From positions 13,483,001 through 13,547,000 of the forward strand of contig NC_081153.1 in assembly GCF_958295425.1 (NCBI RefSeq): DNA of 64,000 nucleotides, in the 5' to 3' direction. The position numbers were made by a program, and so were the translations under genes. Origin of the DNA: Solea solea (Eukaryota > Chordata > Actinopteri > Pleuronectiformes > Soleidae). This document shows positions 1 to 11,831 of the stretch, in pieces. The stretch's first letter is position 1. Each line of letters starts with the position of its first letter. The notes below the pieces were generated by a model. That model was not told the origin of the DNA and did not search any database. It saw nothing but the letters and a program-made list of their open reading frames with translations.

Positions 1-407
1 TTTATTTTTCGATACGATGACTTGAAATAAAACTTTTATTCTGTGGGCTGAATTCAGACAGAAATCAGACAGTTGTGCAAGTACCCTCAGGAGTATCAGG
101 AGTGAGCAGCTGCAGCTTTTTAATTTATTTTTCGTTATTTGGTTTGTTTCTTGGATTGACTTGGTGTCTGGAGCTTTGTGGTTAACAGTGATCATGTAAA
201 CGTGTAAACACAAGTGGTCTTTTGCCTCTTATTTGCGAAGCTGGCAGCTGGTTGAAATGATAGGACTTTATGGCTTGCCCAAAGTGGGATTTTTGATAGA
301 TCATTGGGTTAACACCTCACCATACACTAGCTATTTCAGTGATCAAGTGTCTGTTGTCCGTGGTAGCGAACAAGTGTCTGTCGTCCGTTATTAACCATGA
401 CTTTCTT

Positions 408-660
408 TCAAATTTCACAATTTAGGCAGCTTGTAGAGTCATTAGCTAGATGCTTAATCCCAATGTCTTGGTTGGTTGCATGAGAAACTGCTATCTCTTC
501 GATGTGTTGGCGAAGTTCCTCCTCTGATTTTTGTAGACTTGCCCTAAAGTTTCTTTCCGCTTTAACTCTTGCTGAGCTATGCATTAAATGATTCCTCCAC
601 CTTGTCTCCATATCAAATTTTCTCTCCCTGCAGCCTTCCACCACCCACTGCTGCTGTTGC
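408..660 (-). repeat. degenerate coding-like segment, one arm of an inverted pair
   Basis: Read on the minus strand it gives QQQWVVEGCRERKFDMETRW and then KSEEELRQHIEEIAVSHATN followed by QDIGIKHLA. A diverged copy lies on the plus strand at about 1356-1575. It looks like a decayed repeat or gene fragment. I do not recognise the family. Confidence 0.5.
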
Positions 661-862
661 ATATGCTAAAGGTAGCCGTATCCTGATTCACTGCGTCTTC
701 ATGTGTTGGGTAAGAAGTGTCATTAGACTACTAACAATGTAAACACCTTTTAAATGCTTGATCTAATTTACCCAAATGGTTCATCAGTTTAGGACAGAAA
801 ATAATTGAATTTGACATTGTTGGGGTCAGTAACCTGACCTCTAAATGTTTGGGAAACCATGC

Positions 863-1233
863 AAAAGATCGCAAGCTTTCTGCATGACCCAACAGCATCT
901 ATGTTTGAGTTATTTAATTGCTCAATTTTTAAATCAGTCAAGATTTTATGAGCTGGGTCTTCTTCACACAACAGAGAACAAGGTTAATTGAGTCGACTCG
1001 TAACATGGTAAGGCATTTCGTCTTTCCCCTTCTTCTCTGTGTGTGTGAGGAAATCTGGCCACGGATCCTGATTGAGTGGCATACCATGGCTGTGCAGTTT
1101 CCAAAATCAGACAAGGATCCATCTGATTTTGTGACTCGGCTTGTCATGATATGCATGTATCTTCCTCCGAAACAAAGGATTGGAATGGTCAGGTTTGTAG
1201 TGTAAATCACATCACATCACTTGTAGATGGTGA
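863..1233. repeat. 365-bp direct duplication, copy A
   Basis: Near-identical to 2328-2692 apart from scattered substitutions and a few bases of indel. Shared landmarks include GAGTCGACTCGTAACATGG and GGATCCATCTGATTTTGTGA. The two copies are about 1.46 kb apart in the same orientation. Confidence 0.85.
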
Positions 1234-1355
1234 AGCATTTGTTTAAATTGGGATCAAGCATTTTCAGGTGTCTGCTTTGTCAATACTCTGGTGCCACGTC
1301 TTGCTAGACACATAAGAAGCTCTGAATTGTGAAACTGCTGCCTCTTGCAGAAGTT

Positions 1356-1575
1356 ACAACAGCAATGGCTGTTGAAAGGCAACAGGGAGAGAAAATGAGA
1401 TCTGAGGACAGGAAAGTGGAATTGATTTCATGCTTAGCAAAATGAGGGTTTCAGCAGAGGACGTTTTTGTGGCGAGGCTACGGAATCAGAAGGAAAGTTT
1501 GTCTGGGCAACTGGGAGATTTACAGTTTTTCATGCAGCAAACCAAGACATTGGGGTTAGCATCATCCCAAATGGC
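1356..1575 (+). repeat. degenerate segment, opposite arm of the inverted pair
   Basis: The plus strand gives QQQWLLKGNRERK then a stop, and in another frame FHAANQDIGVSI. Both match the minus-strand segment at 408-660 after allowing indels, so coding capacity is broken. Confidence 0.5.
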
Positions 1576-1866
1576 TGGCAAAGATTGCTTGTAACTGTCA
1601 GTGTAGGACAGGAAAGGCAGGTATAGGTTAGGGAGGGCATCCATCGGTGAGCTCTGACTGGATCTGAGGACCTGTCACACTTGACCAGGTGAGCTACCTG
1701 AAGATTTGTCATTTGTTTACTTCTTTTTTTTTCTTTCTTGTGACTTATCAAATTCTTCCTTGTTTTGAAGAGATGAAGGCTGCAGCACATTCCTGGATCA
1801 GAGGACTCCATGTTGGACACCACGAAATGGAGAAGTCCCGTCCTGGATGGCTGCGGTGATGACCTA

Positions 1867-2000
1867 GCCCAAGATGAACTGACCCTTCTACGACGAGGAC
1901 TTTGCCCAAGATGAACCGACCCTTCTACGACGAGGACTTCGCCCAAGATGAACCGACCCTTCTACGACGAGGACTTCGCCCAAGATGAACCGACCTTTTC
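1867..2000. repeat. 37-bp minisatellite, about 3.6 copies
   Basis: The unit begins CCCAAGATGAACCGACCC and ends GACGAGGACTTCG. The copies are nearly identical and the last breaks off into CCTTTTCCAGGGG. It lies between the two direct-duplication copies. Confidence 0.9.
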
Positions 2001-2292
2001 CAGGGGATGTCTTCAGGTACGTTCTTTCAGATGGTACTCTCAGATGTTTAATCCATATTTACTTAATACTAAAGTGTGCTAACGCTTGTTTTTTTATATT
2101 TTTTTTGTCAGATGTTGGACCTTGCCAAACTGTACACATGCCTCAATGGCTGCTACGTCACTCTGCCCAACAGGACATGGTCACCGAGATTTAAATTTTT
2201 TTTTTTTTAAATGGACTTGAACCCCCGTTGTCCACACTGACCCACCACCACACATGACAAAACACTGTACATGTGATGCACCACACTAAAAT

Positions 2293-2724
2293 ACAGACAC
2301 TGCTACTTTCAGCCTGTTTCAGTCTGTAAAAAATCGCTAGCCCTCTGCATGACCCAACAGCATGGATGTTTGAGTTCTTTAATTGCTCAATTTTTAAATC
2401 AGTCAAGATTTTATGAGCTGGGTCTTCTTCACACAACAGAGAACAAGGTAAATTGAGTCGACTCGTAACATGGTAAGGCATTTCGTCCTTCCCCTTCTTC
2501 TATGTGTGTGTGAGGAAATCTGGCCACAGATCCTGACTGAGTAGCATACCATGGCTGTGCAGTTTCCAAAATCAGACAAGGATCCATCTGATTTTGTGAC
2601 TCGGCTTGTCATGATATGCATGTATCTTCCTCTGAAACAAAGGATTGAAATGGACAGGTTTGTAGTGTAAATCACATCACTTGTAGATGGTGATGATGTA
2701 CAGACACTGCTACTTTCAGCCTGT
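2293..2724. repeat. 365-bp direct duplication, copy B, with flanking 25-bp direct repeats
   Basis: The core 2328-2692 duplicates 863-1233. This copy is bracketed by identical 25-bp direct repeats at 2293-2317 and 2700-2724, beginning ACAGACACTGCTACTTTCAG. Confidence 0.8.
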
Positions 2725-3790
2725 AATGTTAGACATTGAAAACTTGTATTTATTGCCTTCTTTATATCAAGTAAAACTTTTGTTCTTAACTTTATGGTTG
2801 ACTTGTATTTTTTTATATTTCTGTGATGAGTGTTATTTTGACAAGTTAGTACTTTGAACTTTAAACTCAAACCCTATATAGATTTGTACAAGGTTTTAAA
2901 GGGAATATAATAAATTGGACTCTAAAGCAGGGAATGCTACAGTGGATGGTGATGCTGCTACTTGCCCTCATCTCACAACTTCCTTACTTCTAGCCACTGA
3001 CACTAAATATGGCTAATGCATAAAAATATGCCACTGAACATTAGACTACTTTTCTTTAACATGCCTTTTTTTTACCTACAGATGTTTACTATTTTATTTC
3101 ATCTGCTTTTAATTCTGTCTTTACCATTTTACGCTTAAAGGTTTTATTTTTCTACTATGGAAAGCACTTTGTAGAGTTGTTTTGAAAAGTGCTATTCAAA
3201 TAGTTTTTTGAACAGTGTTGCAGTACCATTAACACCAGCAGCAATATGAGCAGCCACACATGCAATGCTAATATGTCTGACTGTCTCAGCCTCAGGTAGG
3301 TGATGTGATGAATCACAGCCAGATAACGCTCCACACATTAGTGCAGGAAAATATTCAGCAGTTAAATAAAACACCAAAGTGTGAGGCACAGATGTACAAG
3401 ATGTTTCCCAAAGTAAAGATCAGACTTGGGACAACCGAGCGGTAGACAAAGAAGTAAGAAGAAGCAAGCTGCAAACACTGGTGACCTAAGATGGAGAGAG
3501 GCGTGAGGAGACGATTCTTCCAGTCTCAGCATCCAGTGCATCATGAATTCGACAGGAAGACCGACATTTTGGTTGTGTGATGATGCTTTTGTGGAGAAGG
3601 GGGCTAATTTTTTTGATTTTTTTCCTTGGACCAGAAAATGATGAAAAATGTTGATCATTGTTTCTCAAACCTGGAAGTGATGTTCTCAAATGTCTTGTTT
3701 TGTCCACAAAATGAATTGGTTTTAATGATTTGTGTTATATGGAACAAAGAAATTTAAAGCAGTTTTTGAAATTGAATATTTTCATACAGA
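2725..3790. other. no gene recognised
   Basis: AT-rich DNA. Short open frames on the minus strand at 3192-3707 overlap in different frames and match nothing I know. No CCN TSP1 or CTCK exon was seen here. Confidence 0.5.
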
Positions 3791-3799
3791 CTTCTTCAG

Positions 3800-4345
3800 G
3801 GCCGAAGTATCATCAATCCTAGCAAGTTTGGTTCAGATAGGACCTTGATTCGCGAAGTTGTAGCAGTTTGTTTTTTTGTCGCAAAAATCCAACTTTGCTC
3901 CATTGCCATGGCAACGCTGTTATACGATTTGCCATCAAATTCAGCATGCATCATCTACCATGTTATGAGTGTTTTCACCAACTTTGAGTTGTATACGATA
4001 ATCTCTAAAAGTTATTTCCGAAATCGTAAAGTAACTTTTTTGGTTTATTTTCTGCCACCACCAGGAGGCGATGTTTTCAAACTTGACAGTTTTTACATAG
4101 ATGTCTTCAGCACTGGCCCATCATCTATCATCACAAGTTTGGTTGAGATCGGGCCATCCATCACAAAGTTATAAGAGTTTCGTTGTGTTGCGAGAAATTC
4201 GAAATTTTCACCAACTTTGCTGCCCCCGTTCTCGTACGCCATGTGACATTTTAACTAACCATAAGCATCGTAAGCTTCTCAACTTGTCCACAGTGACTGC
4301 ACCAAGTTTGAAGGTGATCACACCAAAGCTCTAGGACAAGTTCGT
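3800..4345. repeat. degenerate tandem repeat, period about 156 bp
   Basis: A recurring 'CAAGTTTGGTTsAGATmGGrCC ... AAAGTTATAAGAGTTTCG'-type segment appears at about 3820, 3977, 4131 and 4289, spaced 157, 154 and 158 bp. The units are strongly diverged. Not assigned to a named family. Confidence 0.55.
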
Positions 4346-4512
4346 TCAAACACCATTGGTGAGAAATGGCCAAATCTGGCCAAAATGTTTTTAATTATTT
4401 ACTTGATTTTGTGTTCTTATACAATGCTGGAAGGAGAACCAGGGGATATGTTACTACATGTTGGAGCTGTATAAATAAACTTTGAACACACAAAGCAGAA
4501 TTAGCGTCCTAC

Positions 4513-4767
4513 CCTCCACAGCGTGTCTCGGTGCTGTCTTGCGCCCCCTCTTGGGCTCATCACAGATCCACTGCTCACAGCATTGTCCACGAATTTTGAC
4601 CCGACGTGGGGTTTGGCACCAGACCCGGGGAGGCTTGGACTCTGTGCACAGTCCCACACATCCGATGGCACCGTTCACACAGACACACTGGTATTTACAG
4701 CTGGGCTTGAAGCTCTGCCCGTTGCGGTAGATCACACCATCGTGCTCACAGCCTGTACCCACCATAT
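4513..4767 (-). CDS. ccn4: ccn4 coding exon 3 (VWC domain)
   Basis: Acceptor TTATCAG before ATATGGTG; donor GTAGGA. 255 nt, phase 1 at both ends. Encodes a VWC module ([17 protein letters not shown] ... CCEQWICDE) plus the start of a basic linker. The reading frame runs open into the intron, which is not real coding. Confidence 0.9.
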
Positions 4768-7700
4768 CTGATAATACACAGAGGGGAGACATCCACACTC
4801 AGACTGTAGGAAGAGTTATATACAGCGCAAAGGGCAAACTACTAGACACTGTATTACAGTGACGTCTTTGCATTTGTTTTCAATGCAAATATTCTTAGAA
4901 ACAAAATCTGTGATGTCTTGGATATCAACAGAACTGTGACAAATCAAAAACGATCACATAAAATGACCACATTGTTTTATCTTTGAACCATATTTGTCTT
5001 TCATTTTTGCAAAACACACACCAAAATATCCACGTGTGGCTTTTAACCCTTAGCGCTCACGCAGCATGGACCTGTGCCGCAGGTGCACCCATGGTAAATT
5101 GCTAATAATACACAACTCCTTATATGAACATCCTGTTGTTTTTAGGTCACATTTACAGGCTTTAATTTTTTTTGCAGTCAGTTATGATTAATTTTATATC
5201 ACATTTTTAGTCATGATATAAAGTAGCAATAGTTTTGCAGAAGTCACAAAATAGACTAAAATGAGCCATATTCAATCTGTTTTTTAAACTCAGGTGTGTT
5301 TTATATAGTTTGTGAAAATTAAATTTTTCTTTCATCAGATTATCTAGGTTATGCTGAAAGAAGGATATAAGACACTATATTGCACATCTTCTGTATATAA
5401 TGTATGTTTTAATATAGTAATGTTCTAATGGTTAATATGATTTACATTACATTTGTGAAGATGCAGATACAGCTGCCTTTATAGATGCTGTCAATGTCTT
5501 TTAATGCAGCTACAAACTATAAAATGATCAATAATCACAGAAGCAAACACTTTTTTGTTTCGTTGGTTCTGGTGAGTGACACTTACATGCACACAATCCT
5601 TTTTCGTACCTAGGCTTGTCCGAGCTGTAGTCACAGTACAGTCCCTTGTGGTAGTCGCACGTGTCCGCCTCGTTGCACACCTCGCCCACCTGCCGGGCGC
5701 AGGTTTTGCAGCAGTCACATCCGTCCATGATGAGGCTCACACCGGGCGGACAGGATGTGGTGGCAACGGGACACTCACAGGGCCACTTGCAGTACTGTGT
5801 CCGGTTGTATAGATCTGTGGGTGTGGATGTGACGGCTGTGGCAGGCGGCATGGCAGTGGAATTCTGGGAGAAGGCCTGAGAGAGGAGAGTGTACAAATTA
5901 GACCTTGAAAAAGTGTTTATCAAAACATAATTAATACCATAATAAGTAACTTTCATTACACGGAATATACAGTGGCTTTGGTCACACATTCATTTGAAGC
6001 CTCATATTTGTGCTCAGCTCATCTTCTCTTTTCTTTTAGCATCACTTTGGCCTGATTGTATTTATTTTAGCAGCCAAATGTAGCCATTAACTTAAAAAAA
6101 ACTGTTGTACCACTGTTCCATTCAATTTAGATAAATGTGACGTGCATTGATTTTTGGAAATATGAATTATTGTCCCAAAAAATACATCACTCAACTTTAG
6201 TTTAACGAGGAAAAGGAGATCACAATTATCCAAACAAAACATAACAAAACAAAAGCAGACTGGCCCAGTCCTAATATTTTAATCTTCTTAATCCTGAATT
6301 ATTCCATGTCAATCCTGTCTCAATATAACTTCCACTGTTCCACAGGATTCAAATGAAGCTTATTTGCACGCATCTGCTTTACTACTACACGCGTGACAAA
6401 CGCGGCATGTGTCGCCATGTTGTGAAATAATTTTAAAGTATTGTATACTACTGTAGTAGTAAGTACTGTTAAAAAAAAACACACATAAAAACAAATGAAT
6501 CCCTGAGTGAAGATAATCCTGCATGTACTCAACACTTCAGAGGTGTTTCATCATCACATATTAAGTCCACAACTGTGTTATCTGTGTGTTGTGAGTCTTC
6601 CGCCTGCCAGACTCACACACACTAACGAGCTTTGCGGTTTTTGTAAAAGCAGATGTTCTCAGTGAAACGGGCCACGTGGGACATGTGAACAGCCCAGGCC
6701 TGGTTTTGGGCAGTGACTGCTTGTGTCTCTGCAGAGAAAAAAGTGATGTTTTTGTTTTACAAACAACGAAATAGGGCATTTTAGAGTTTGGAGAACATGC
6801 TGTGTATGAGAAAATGCCAGATAAATGTGTTGTGCTATCACGTTAACTTACATTTACTTAAGAAAAGAGAAGTTACATTTACTGCGAATGTTCTGATGAG
6901 GCTGTTGCAGCTACTGTTTCCCTCATAATGACTTCAATATGACGGGGTCTAGACAGGGCCAGGGAGTAAGGCCAGATATTAGTATACTATACTCATAAAT
7001 CATAGCATGATCCATAAGAACACTCTCTAATTTGTCTAAGACACACATAATAATATACACATGTGCATACAATCACGTTTAACAGTGATTCTTCATCATC
7101 TCATGCATTTGTCATTTCCAAGAGCTTGTTCTTCGCACTTCAATGAAATTATACTTGTATTAATAGTACAGATTTGAAAGCTAATGCAGAAAAATGATTT
7201 CTAATTAGAGCAGTGCCACTAGACCATTCCTCAGAGTTATTTAATGTACCCTGCAGCTATCAGACTAAATTACAGGGAAAAACAATCATGCAAAAATGCC
7301 AATTATACAAACAAAGCAATGTAAATACTGAGAGTGACTGAAGCACTTATCATCTTGAAATTGTTCATCTTTCCCTGAGTAAACTTAATTAAATAAACAT
7401 TTAATCACTATGTAGATTAATCAGATAAACGTCATGGGTGTTTTAGAAAGAACCTAAGCAAGACTGCAGGCAGAGGAAGATGCAGAAATCATTTTACATC
7501 CACAAAATGTTGACTTTTAATGCATTTTGGATAAGATACATGTCACAGTAGCCTCAAAAATCAACCTCTTATTTGACCTTTTTCTCTCAAATACACACAG
7601 CTGTTTTCTCTGTTGAGTGACGTGACAAGGACTGATGAGCCTTCTTCCCCTGCTGGCTCCGTCGTTTGTCGCTCTGAACACATGACCTCTGAGTGCATGA

Positions 7701-9748
7701 GTACAAGAATAACAAAACACATCCTCAGGGGAAGAGGAGAGCATTTTTAAAAAATGATGCTTTGGGGCCCGTTGAGAAACTGTCACTTATGCACTGCATA
7801 GTTTCAAATTCTTTCCAAATATTTGCTACACTGACATGATGCAACATGAAGTTAGACTGTTTAACATATACTGTATATGAGCTATTGATGGTTCATCATT
7901 TTCAAAAGCAGAACAGCTGCACTGATTAAGATAAAGGACTGAGGGTGATAGAGAAGAGCTGAATGGTTTGGATAAAATATCTAATTGCAATTTTTCTGAA
8001 ATACAGTATATTGCAACATGACTTAAAGTCAGACTTCAAAACTGACTGTGTTAAAGATTTAACCCTCAGGCATCACTTTAATTTACTACCCTCTGAAGTC
8101 ATTAGAGAACAAAAATGTCAACTTGCAATCTGGGTTTTTTTTCCTGCATAAATCTCTTAAACAACTTCAGCCCTACCAAAGATTCAATCATTTTAGAGGA
8201 TTTTAACCCATATAACTAATTTTTTGTGTGCTTTTTCATGTAATCAAACTGGCATTTAAGGCATTAAAATCCTGATAATTATTAAATATTTGGTAGTTTT
8301 GATCAGGACTGAAGTTGATCAAAAGATTTAACCCCCCAAAAAAGCAGAATAAATATTAATCTGTACTATTCTCAAAGCAGTTTTTGGAAGTGGACGTTTT
8401 TGTCCTAAATGACTTAAGAGTTTGGTAAAAAAAAAATTCACTGCGTTCTATTGATCTATTCGAAAAATTGAATTCCAAAATTTGTCAAAAGAGAGATATT
8501 CTTACAAATAAATTGTGCCATATGCACTAACACAGTCACAGTGATGACCAGATCAAGAGGGAAAATTTGCCCAAATGTACAAAAAATTTCCATAAATAAG
8601 TGTGAGTGTTAAAACAAGCTGGAGTATCGCCATAAAATAATATAACAGCTATGCTCTAATTCAAGGATGAGAACAATAAAAGATATATATACATAAAGAC
8701 AGATTGAGGTTTTGATTTTGTAAACAACTTCTTCAGCTCTACAATGCAGATAAAGAAAGGTGGATAAAAAAGGCTTTAAAACGCTGTTCCTCGTATAACC
8801 ACGAGGGGTCACTAAAACATAAACCAGGAAATGAAGCTGCGCGAGTACTGAATTCTGAAATCTCACACGTGTAGCGTCCATCCTACGATATTAATAATCC
8901 GTAATGAATAATAACTTCTCCTCACAGGTGTCAGGGAAGTTCAGAGGGATTCATGAGTCACTCAGTCCATTTAACTACATTCACTTCATGTTAAAACTGA
9001 CATGACTTCCTACACTATATGTGGAAAGGTGAGCTGTCAGTGAGATGCAAACAGAGGACAGTCAGACACACTAATTGATCAATTGGATTATCTAATTAAA
9101 CTTAAGGAACATGATTTAAAAAATCAAAAGCCCTTAGACTGTGAAACTCCCTGTCAGAGGAAATACATCAGGTCATATCATGGTCATTGTATGCCTTCAT
9201 GTAATCGATGTAGCACTTTTAAATCAAAACAAAACACCTTCTTTTATTACTCTGCATTTCCACATTTGAACTAATTCAATGTTTTTGTTACTTATTTGTT
9301 ATGGTTTGTCTTCTTCATGTTTTAGTGTTTTCATTTGTGAAGTGCTTTGTATATTTCTTTTGTAAATAGATACATCAATATCAATAATAATTATGATTAA
9401 TATTTGACGAAGAACAAACCATAAATCCACCACTGGGCACAACAAATGACATGTGAATACAGTCATCCTTGCAGGGGATAGAGAATATGATAACAAAGCA
9501 CAGTAAGAGTATGGTCATAGTGTGGAAATAACTTTGAAATAGCAATATGATAATACCACTTAATCACTAAGTAATAACTTGGAAATAATAATTGAAAATG
9601 TGTGTGTGTCATCCCCACAAAAACAGAGCGTTTATGTCATTTCCATGGTGACACAAAAAGAAGAAGAAAAACAGTGATTTAAATCGCTCCTTCATCCCAC
9701 CTGTTGAATTCCGCCTGCTGTTAGAATCCACAACAGGAGCCAACTCAT
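4513..9748 (-). CDS. ccn4: CCN family member 4 (WISP1), 5' three coding exons; partial gene
   Basis: Secreted matricellular protein of the CCN family. Three exons join in frame: 9701-9748, 5587-5875 and 4513-4767, all with GT-AG borders, giving about 197 residues. Residues 1-16 are a short hydrophobic signal peptide ([13 protein letters not shown]). Residues about 45-112 form the IGFBP-like domain, with the CKWPCEC start and [10 protein letters not shown] cysteine cluster. Residues about 119-182 form the VWC domain, ending in CCEQWICDE and followed by a basic RGRKTAPRH linker. The [13 protein letters not shown] stretch resembles human WISP1 rather than other CCN members as I recall them. The internal junctions after exons 2 and 3 are phase 1, as is usual for CCN genes. 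The TSP1 and CTCK exons expected downstream were not found in 1-4512, so the gene continues past the left edge. Intron 1 (about 3.8 kb) shows no other gene; intron 2 carries a TTAA-flanked MITE. Teleosts have two ccn4 ohnologs and I cannot say which this is. Confidence 0.9.
5043..5435. mobile_element. piggyBac-like MITE, copy 1
   Basis: TTAA at both ends (5043-5046 and 5432-5435) and short inverted termini, TTAACCCTTAG and, on the other strand, TTAACCATTAG. 393 bp, AT-rich, no transposase. The interior is similar to 58848-59330. Lies in ccn4 intron 2. Confidence 0.75.
5587..5875 (-). CDS. ccn4: ccn4 coding exon 2 (IGFBP domain)
   Basis: Acceptor ...CTCTCAG before GCC TTC TCC; donor GTAAGT after GCAT. 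289 nt, exits in phase 1. Encodes a Ser/Thr/Pro-rich spacer with N-glycosylation sequons (NST, NRT), then the cysteine-rich IGFBP module ending GLCA. Confidence 0.9.
9701..9748 (-). CDS. ccn4: ccn4 coding exon 1 (signal peptide)
   Basis: Sixteen codons from the ATG at 9748 to CAG before donor GTGGGA; ends in phase 0. The ATG was chosen because it gives a hydrophobic leader in frame with exon 2. An upstream ATG near 9773 lies in a different frame and gives no leader. Confidence 0.82.
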
Positions 9749-9960
9749 CACTGGTCGTGAACCGCAAATGCATCGAGTCCAGAATGAATTAAGTCCCGTT
9801 TCAAACGCACGACTCTTCGCGCTCCACAGGTGTGCAAATGCAACATCCTCCTCGCTCCGTCGCTGTCATCTCCGCGCACCACAGCGCGCGTCCTGCGCTG
9901 ACAGCCTGTTAAAGAGTGAGGGCTGACGTAAGGTCCTGCATACTTCTGACAGTGGGACGG

Positions 9961-10003
9961 TTTCTCCTCCTCCTCCTCTTCCTTCTCCTCCTCCTCCTCC
10001 TCA
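9961..10003. repeat. polypyrimidine (CTC)n tract near the ccn4 start
   Basis: Nearly pure C/T run of CTC units on the plus strand, about 210-255 bases upstream of the ccn4 start codon. The surrounding 9820-10060 is GC-richer than the rest of the region and is the likely ccn4 promoter, though no clear TATA box was seen. Confidence 0.6.
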
Positions 10004-10824
10004 GATCACTGGCAGCTCCTGAGGTCAGGGCGTGTCCCGGGACACCATGCTCTCCAATCAGGCCCCCAAAATCTGATGTTTCACTCTCATCTTTATTGCC
10101 TCACTAAATCTCCACCTTATGACTGACATGGCTGTAACTGCACCAAGAAACGAAAGCTGCATTAAATGATAATTGTGTAAATAAATAAATAAATAAATAT
10201 ACAGTGGAGGTTGTCTACCTCCTGCAGAGAGGATCCATTTAAAAATCAGGGTCAGTGGCTGGTCCACAGATGTTTACTTTATTTCAATGATGTCATCCTT
10301 CTTTCCCAAACTCTGCCACTTTGCTTTATATTCCATTTTCCTGGAAATCTCAGACTGTTCCTGTGTGAGAGATGACGCAGGCGAGGGAGCCGACGAGAAG
10401 AATTCCACTTTGCTCTGCTCTATGGCCAAACGGAAAATGACTGTTATTTCAGTTATGCTCCACCACTAATCCCAGCACATGCCACTGCTCTGCTGACTGT
10501 CGTACAGTAACTCGATGCAGCGCCGGAGGGAACACAAGGAGAGAGAGAGTGAGTGATAGGTGAGAAATGAGCACTTTGTCAAGAAAGTGGCCCATGTGCC
10601 CCAGGTCTGAACCCAGATTATTTACAGATGATCCTCTAAGTCCTGTCAGAGGGCTGTCGGCCTTTGAGCTGATCTGAGCTGCAAAAAAGCCTCTGCTGCT
10701 TCCTTTCTCTCATGTTTCCCTTCATCTTGACTTTTCCATATGTGTCACTCTCTTTCTCAGATTTCATGTCCATCCCCACTTCTGCTTAGTGGTTGACTTC
10801 AGATTAGATTCTAGTTTTCAGATG

Positions 10825-11669
10825 GTATAGTATAGTATACTATAGAATGGTTTAGTGTAGTATAGTGTAGTGTAGTATAGTGTAGTGTAGTGAGTATAGT
10901 ATAGTATAGCATAGCAAAGCATAGTATAGAACGGTGTAGTGTAGTATAGTATAGTATAGCATAGCATAGTATAGTATAGTATAGAATGGTGTAGTGTAGT
11001 ATAGTATAGTATAGCATAGTATAAAATGGTGTAGTGTATTATAGTATAGTATAGTATAGCATAGCATAGCATAGTATAGAATGGTGTAGTATAGTAAAGT
11101 ATAGCATAGCACAGTATAGAATGGTGTAGTGTAGTATTGTATAGTATAGTATAGCATAGCATAGTATAAAATGGTGTAGTGTATTATAGTATAGTATAGC
11201 ATAGCATAGTATAGAATGGTGTAGTATAGCAAAGCATAGCATAGAATAGAATGGTGTAGTATAGTATAGTATAGTATGGTGTAGTGTAGTATAGTATAGT
11301 ATAGCATAGTATAAAATGGTGTAGTGTATTATAGTATAGTATAGTATAGCATAGCATAGCATAGTATAGAATGGTGTAGTATAGTAAAGTATAGCATAGC
11401 ACAGTATAGAATGGTGTAGTGTAGTATAGTATAGTATAGCATAGCATAGCATAGTATAGAATAGAATGGTGTAGTGTAGTGTAGTATTGTATAGTATAGT
11501 ATAGCATAGCATAGTATAAAATGGTGTAGTGTATTATAGTATAGTATAGCATAGCATAGTATAGAATGGTGTAGTATAGCATAGCATAGAATAGAATGGT
11601 GTAGTATAGTATAGTATAGTATAGTATAGTATAGTATAGTATAGTATAGTATAGTATAGTATAGTATAA
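10825..11669. repeat. TATAG-type satellite with higher-order structure
   Basis: About 0.85 kb of 5-bp units TATAG with CATAG, TGTAG and GAATGG variants. A block of about 100 bp at 11051 recurs at 11341 (offset 290), and the block at 11171 recurs at 11521 (offset 350). The long open frames on the minus strand, rich in Y, T, I and L, are artefacts of this repeat. Confidence 0.92.
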
Positions 11670-11831
11670 GGGGTGGAGTGGCTCAGTGGTTAAGACCCTA
11701 CCTTGTGTACCAAAGACATCATGGTCGCAAGTTCGATTCCACCCCTGGCTAATTGTACTTGATTCCATTGTAAGTCGCTTTGGATAAAAGCGTCTGCTAA
11801 ATGACATGTAATGTAATGTAATGTAATGTAA
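11670..11831 (+). mobile_element. tRNA-derived SINE with L2-like tail
   Basis: Starts GGGGTGGAGTGGCTCAGTGG (A-box-like); the B box GGTCGCAAGTTCGATTCC is at 11723-11740. The 3' part GTCGCTTTGGATAAAAGCGT is the common fish L2-like tail, ending in ATGTA repeats. It sits inside the TATAG satellite, which resumes in degenerate form to about 11930. Confidence 0.85.

Noticed and set aside
3192..3707. Overlapping minus-strand open frames considered as ccn4 TSP1/CTCK exons or a receptor fragment
   Set aside because: No WSxCS or cystine-knot pattern and no consistent frame.
4523..4771. Plus-strand open frames opposite the ccn4 VWC exon
   Set aside because: Shadow frames of a conserved, GC-rich exon on the other strand. 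The minus-strand reading has the VWC cysteine pattern and proper splice sites.
5576..5879. Plus-strand open frames opposite the ccn4 IGFBP exon
   Set aside because: Shadow frames; the minus strand carries the domain.
11670..11755. Possible functional tRNA gene
   Set aside because: The A- and B-box-like sequences are followed directly by an L2-like SINE tail and ATGTA repeats, and the cloverleaf is imperfect. It is a SINE head.
10811..11807. Long minus-strand open frames rich in Tyr, Thr, Ile and Leu
   Set aside because: They are translations of the TATAG satellite, whose 5-base unit lacks stops in several frames. All frames look alike, there are no splice signals, and the composition is purely repeat-driven.
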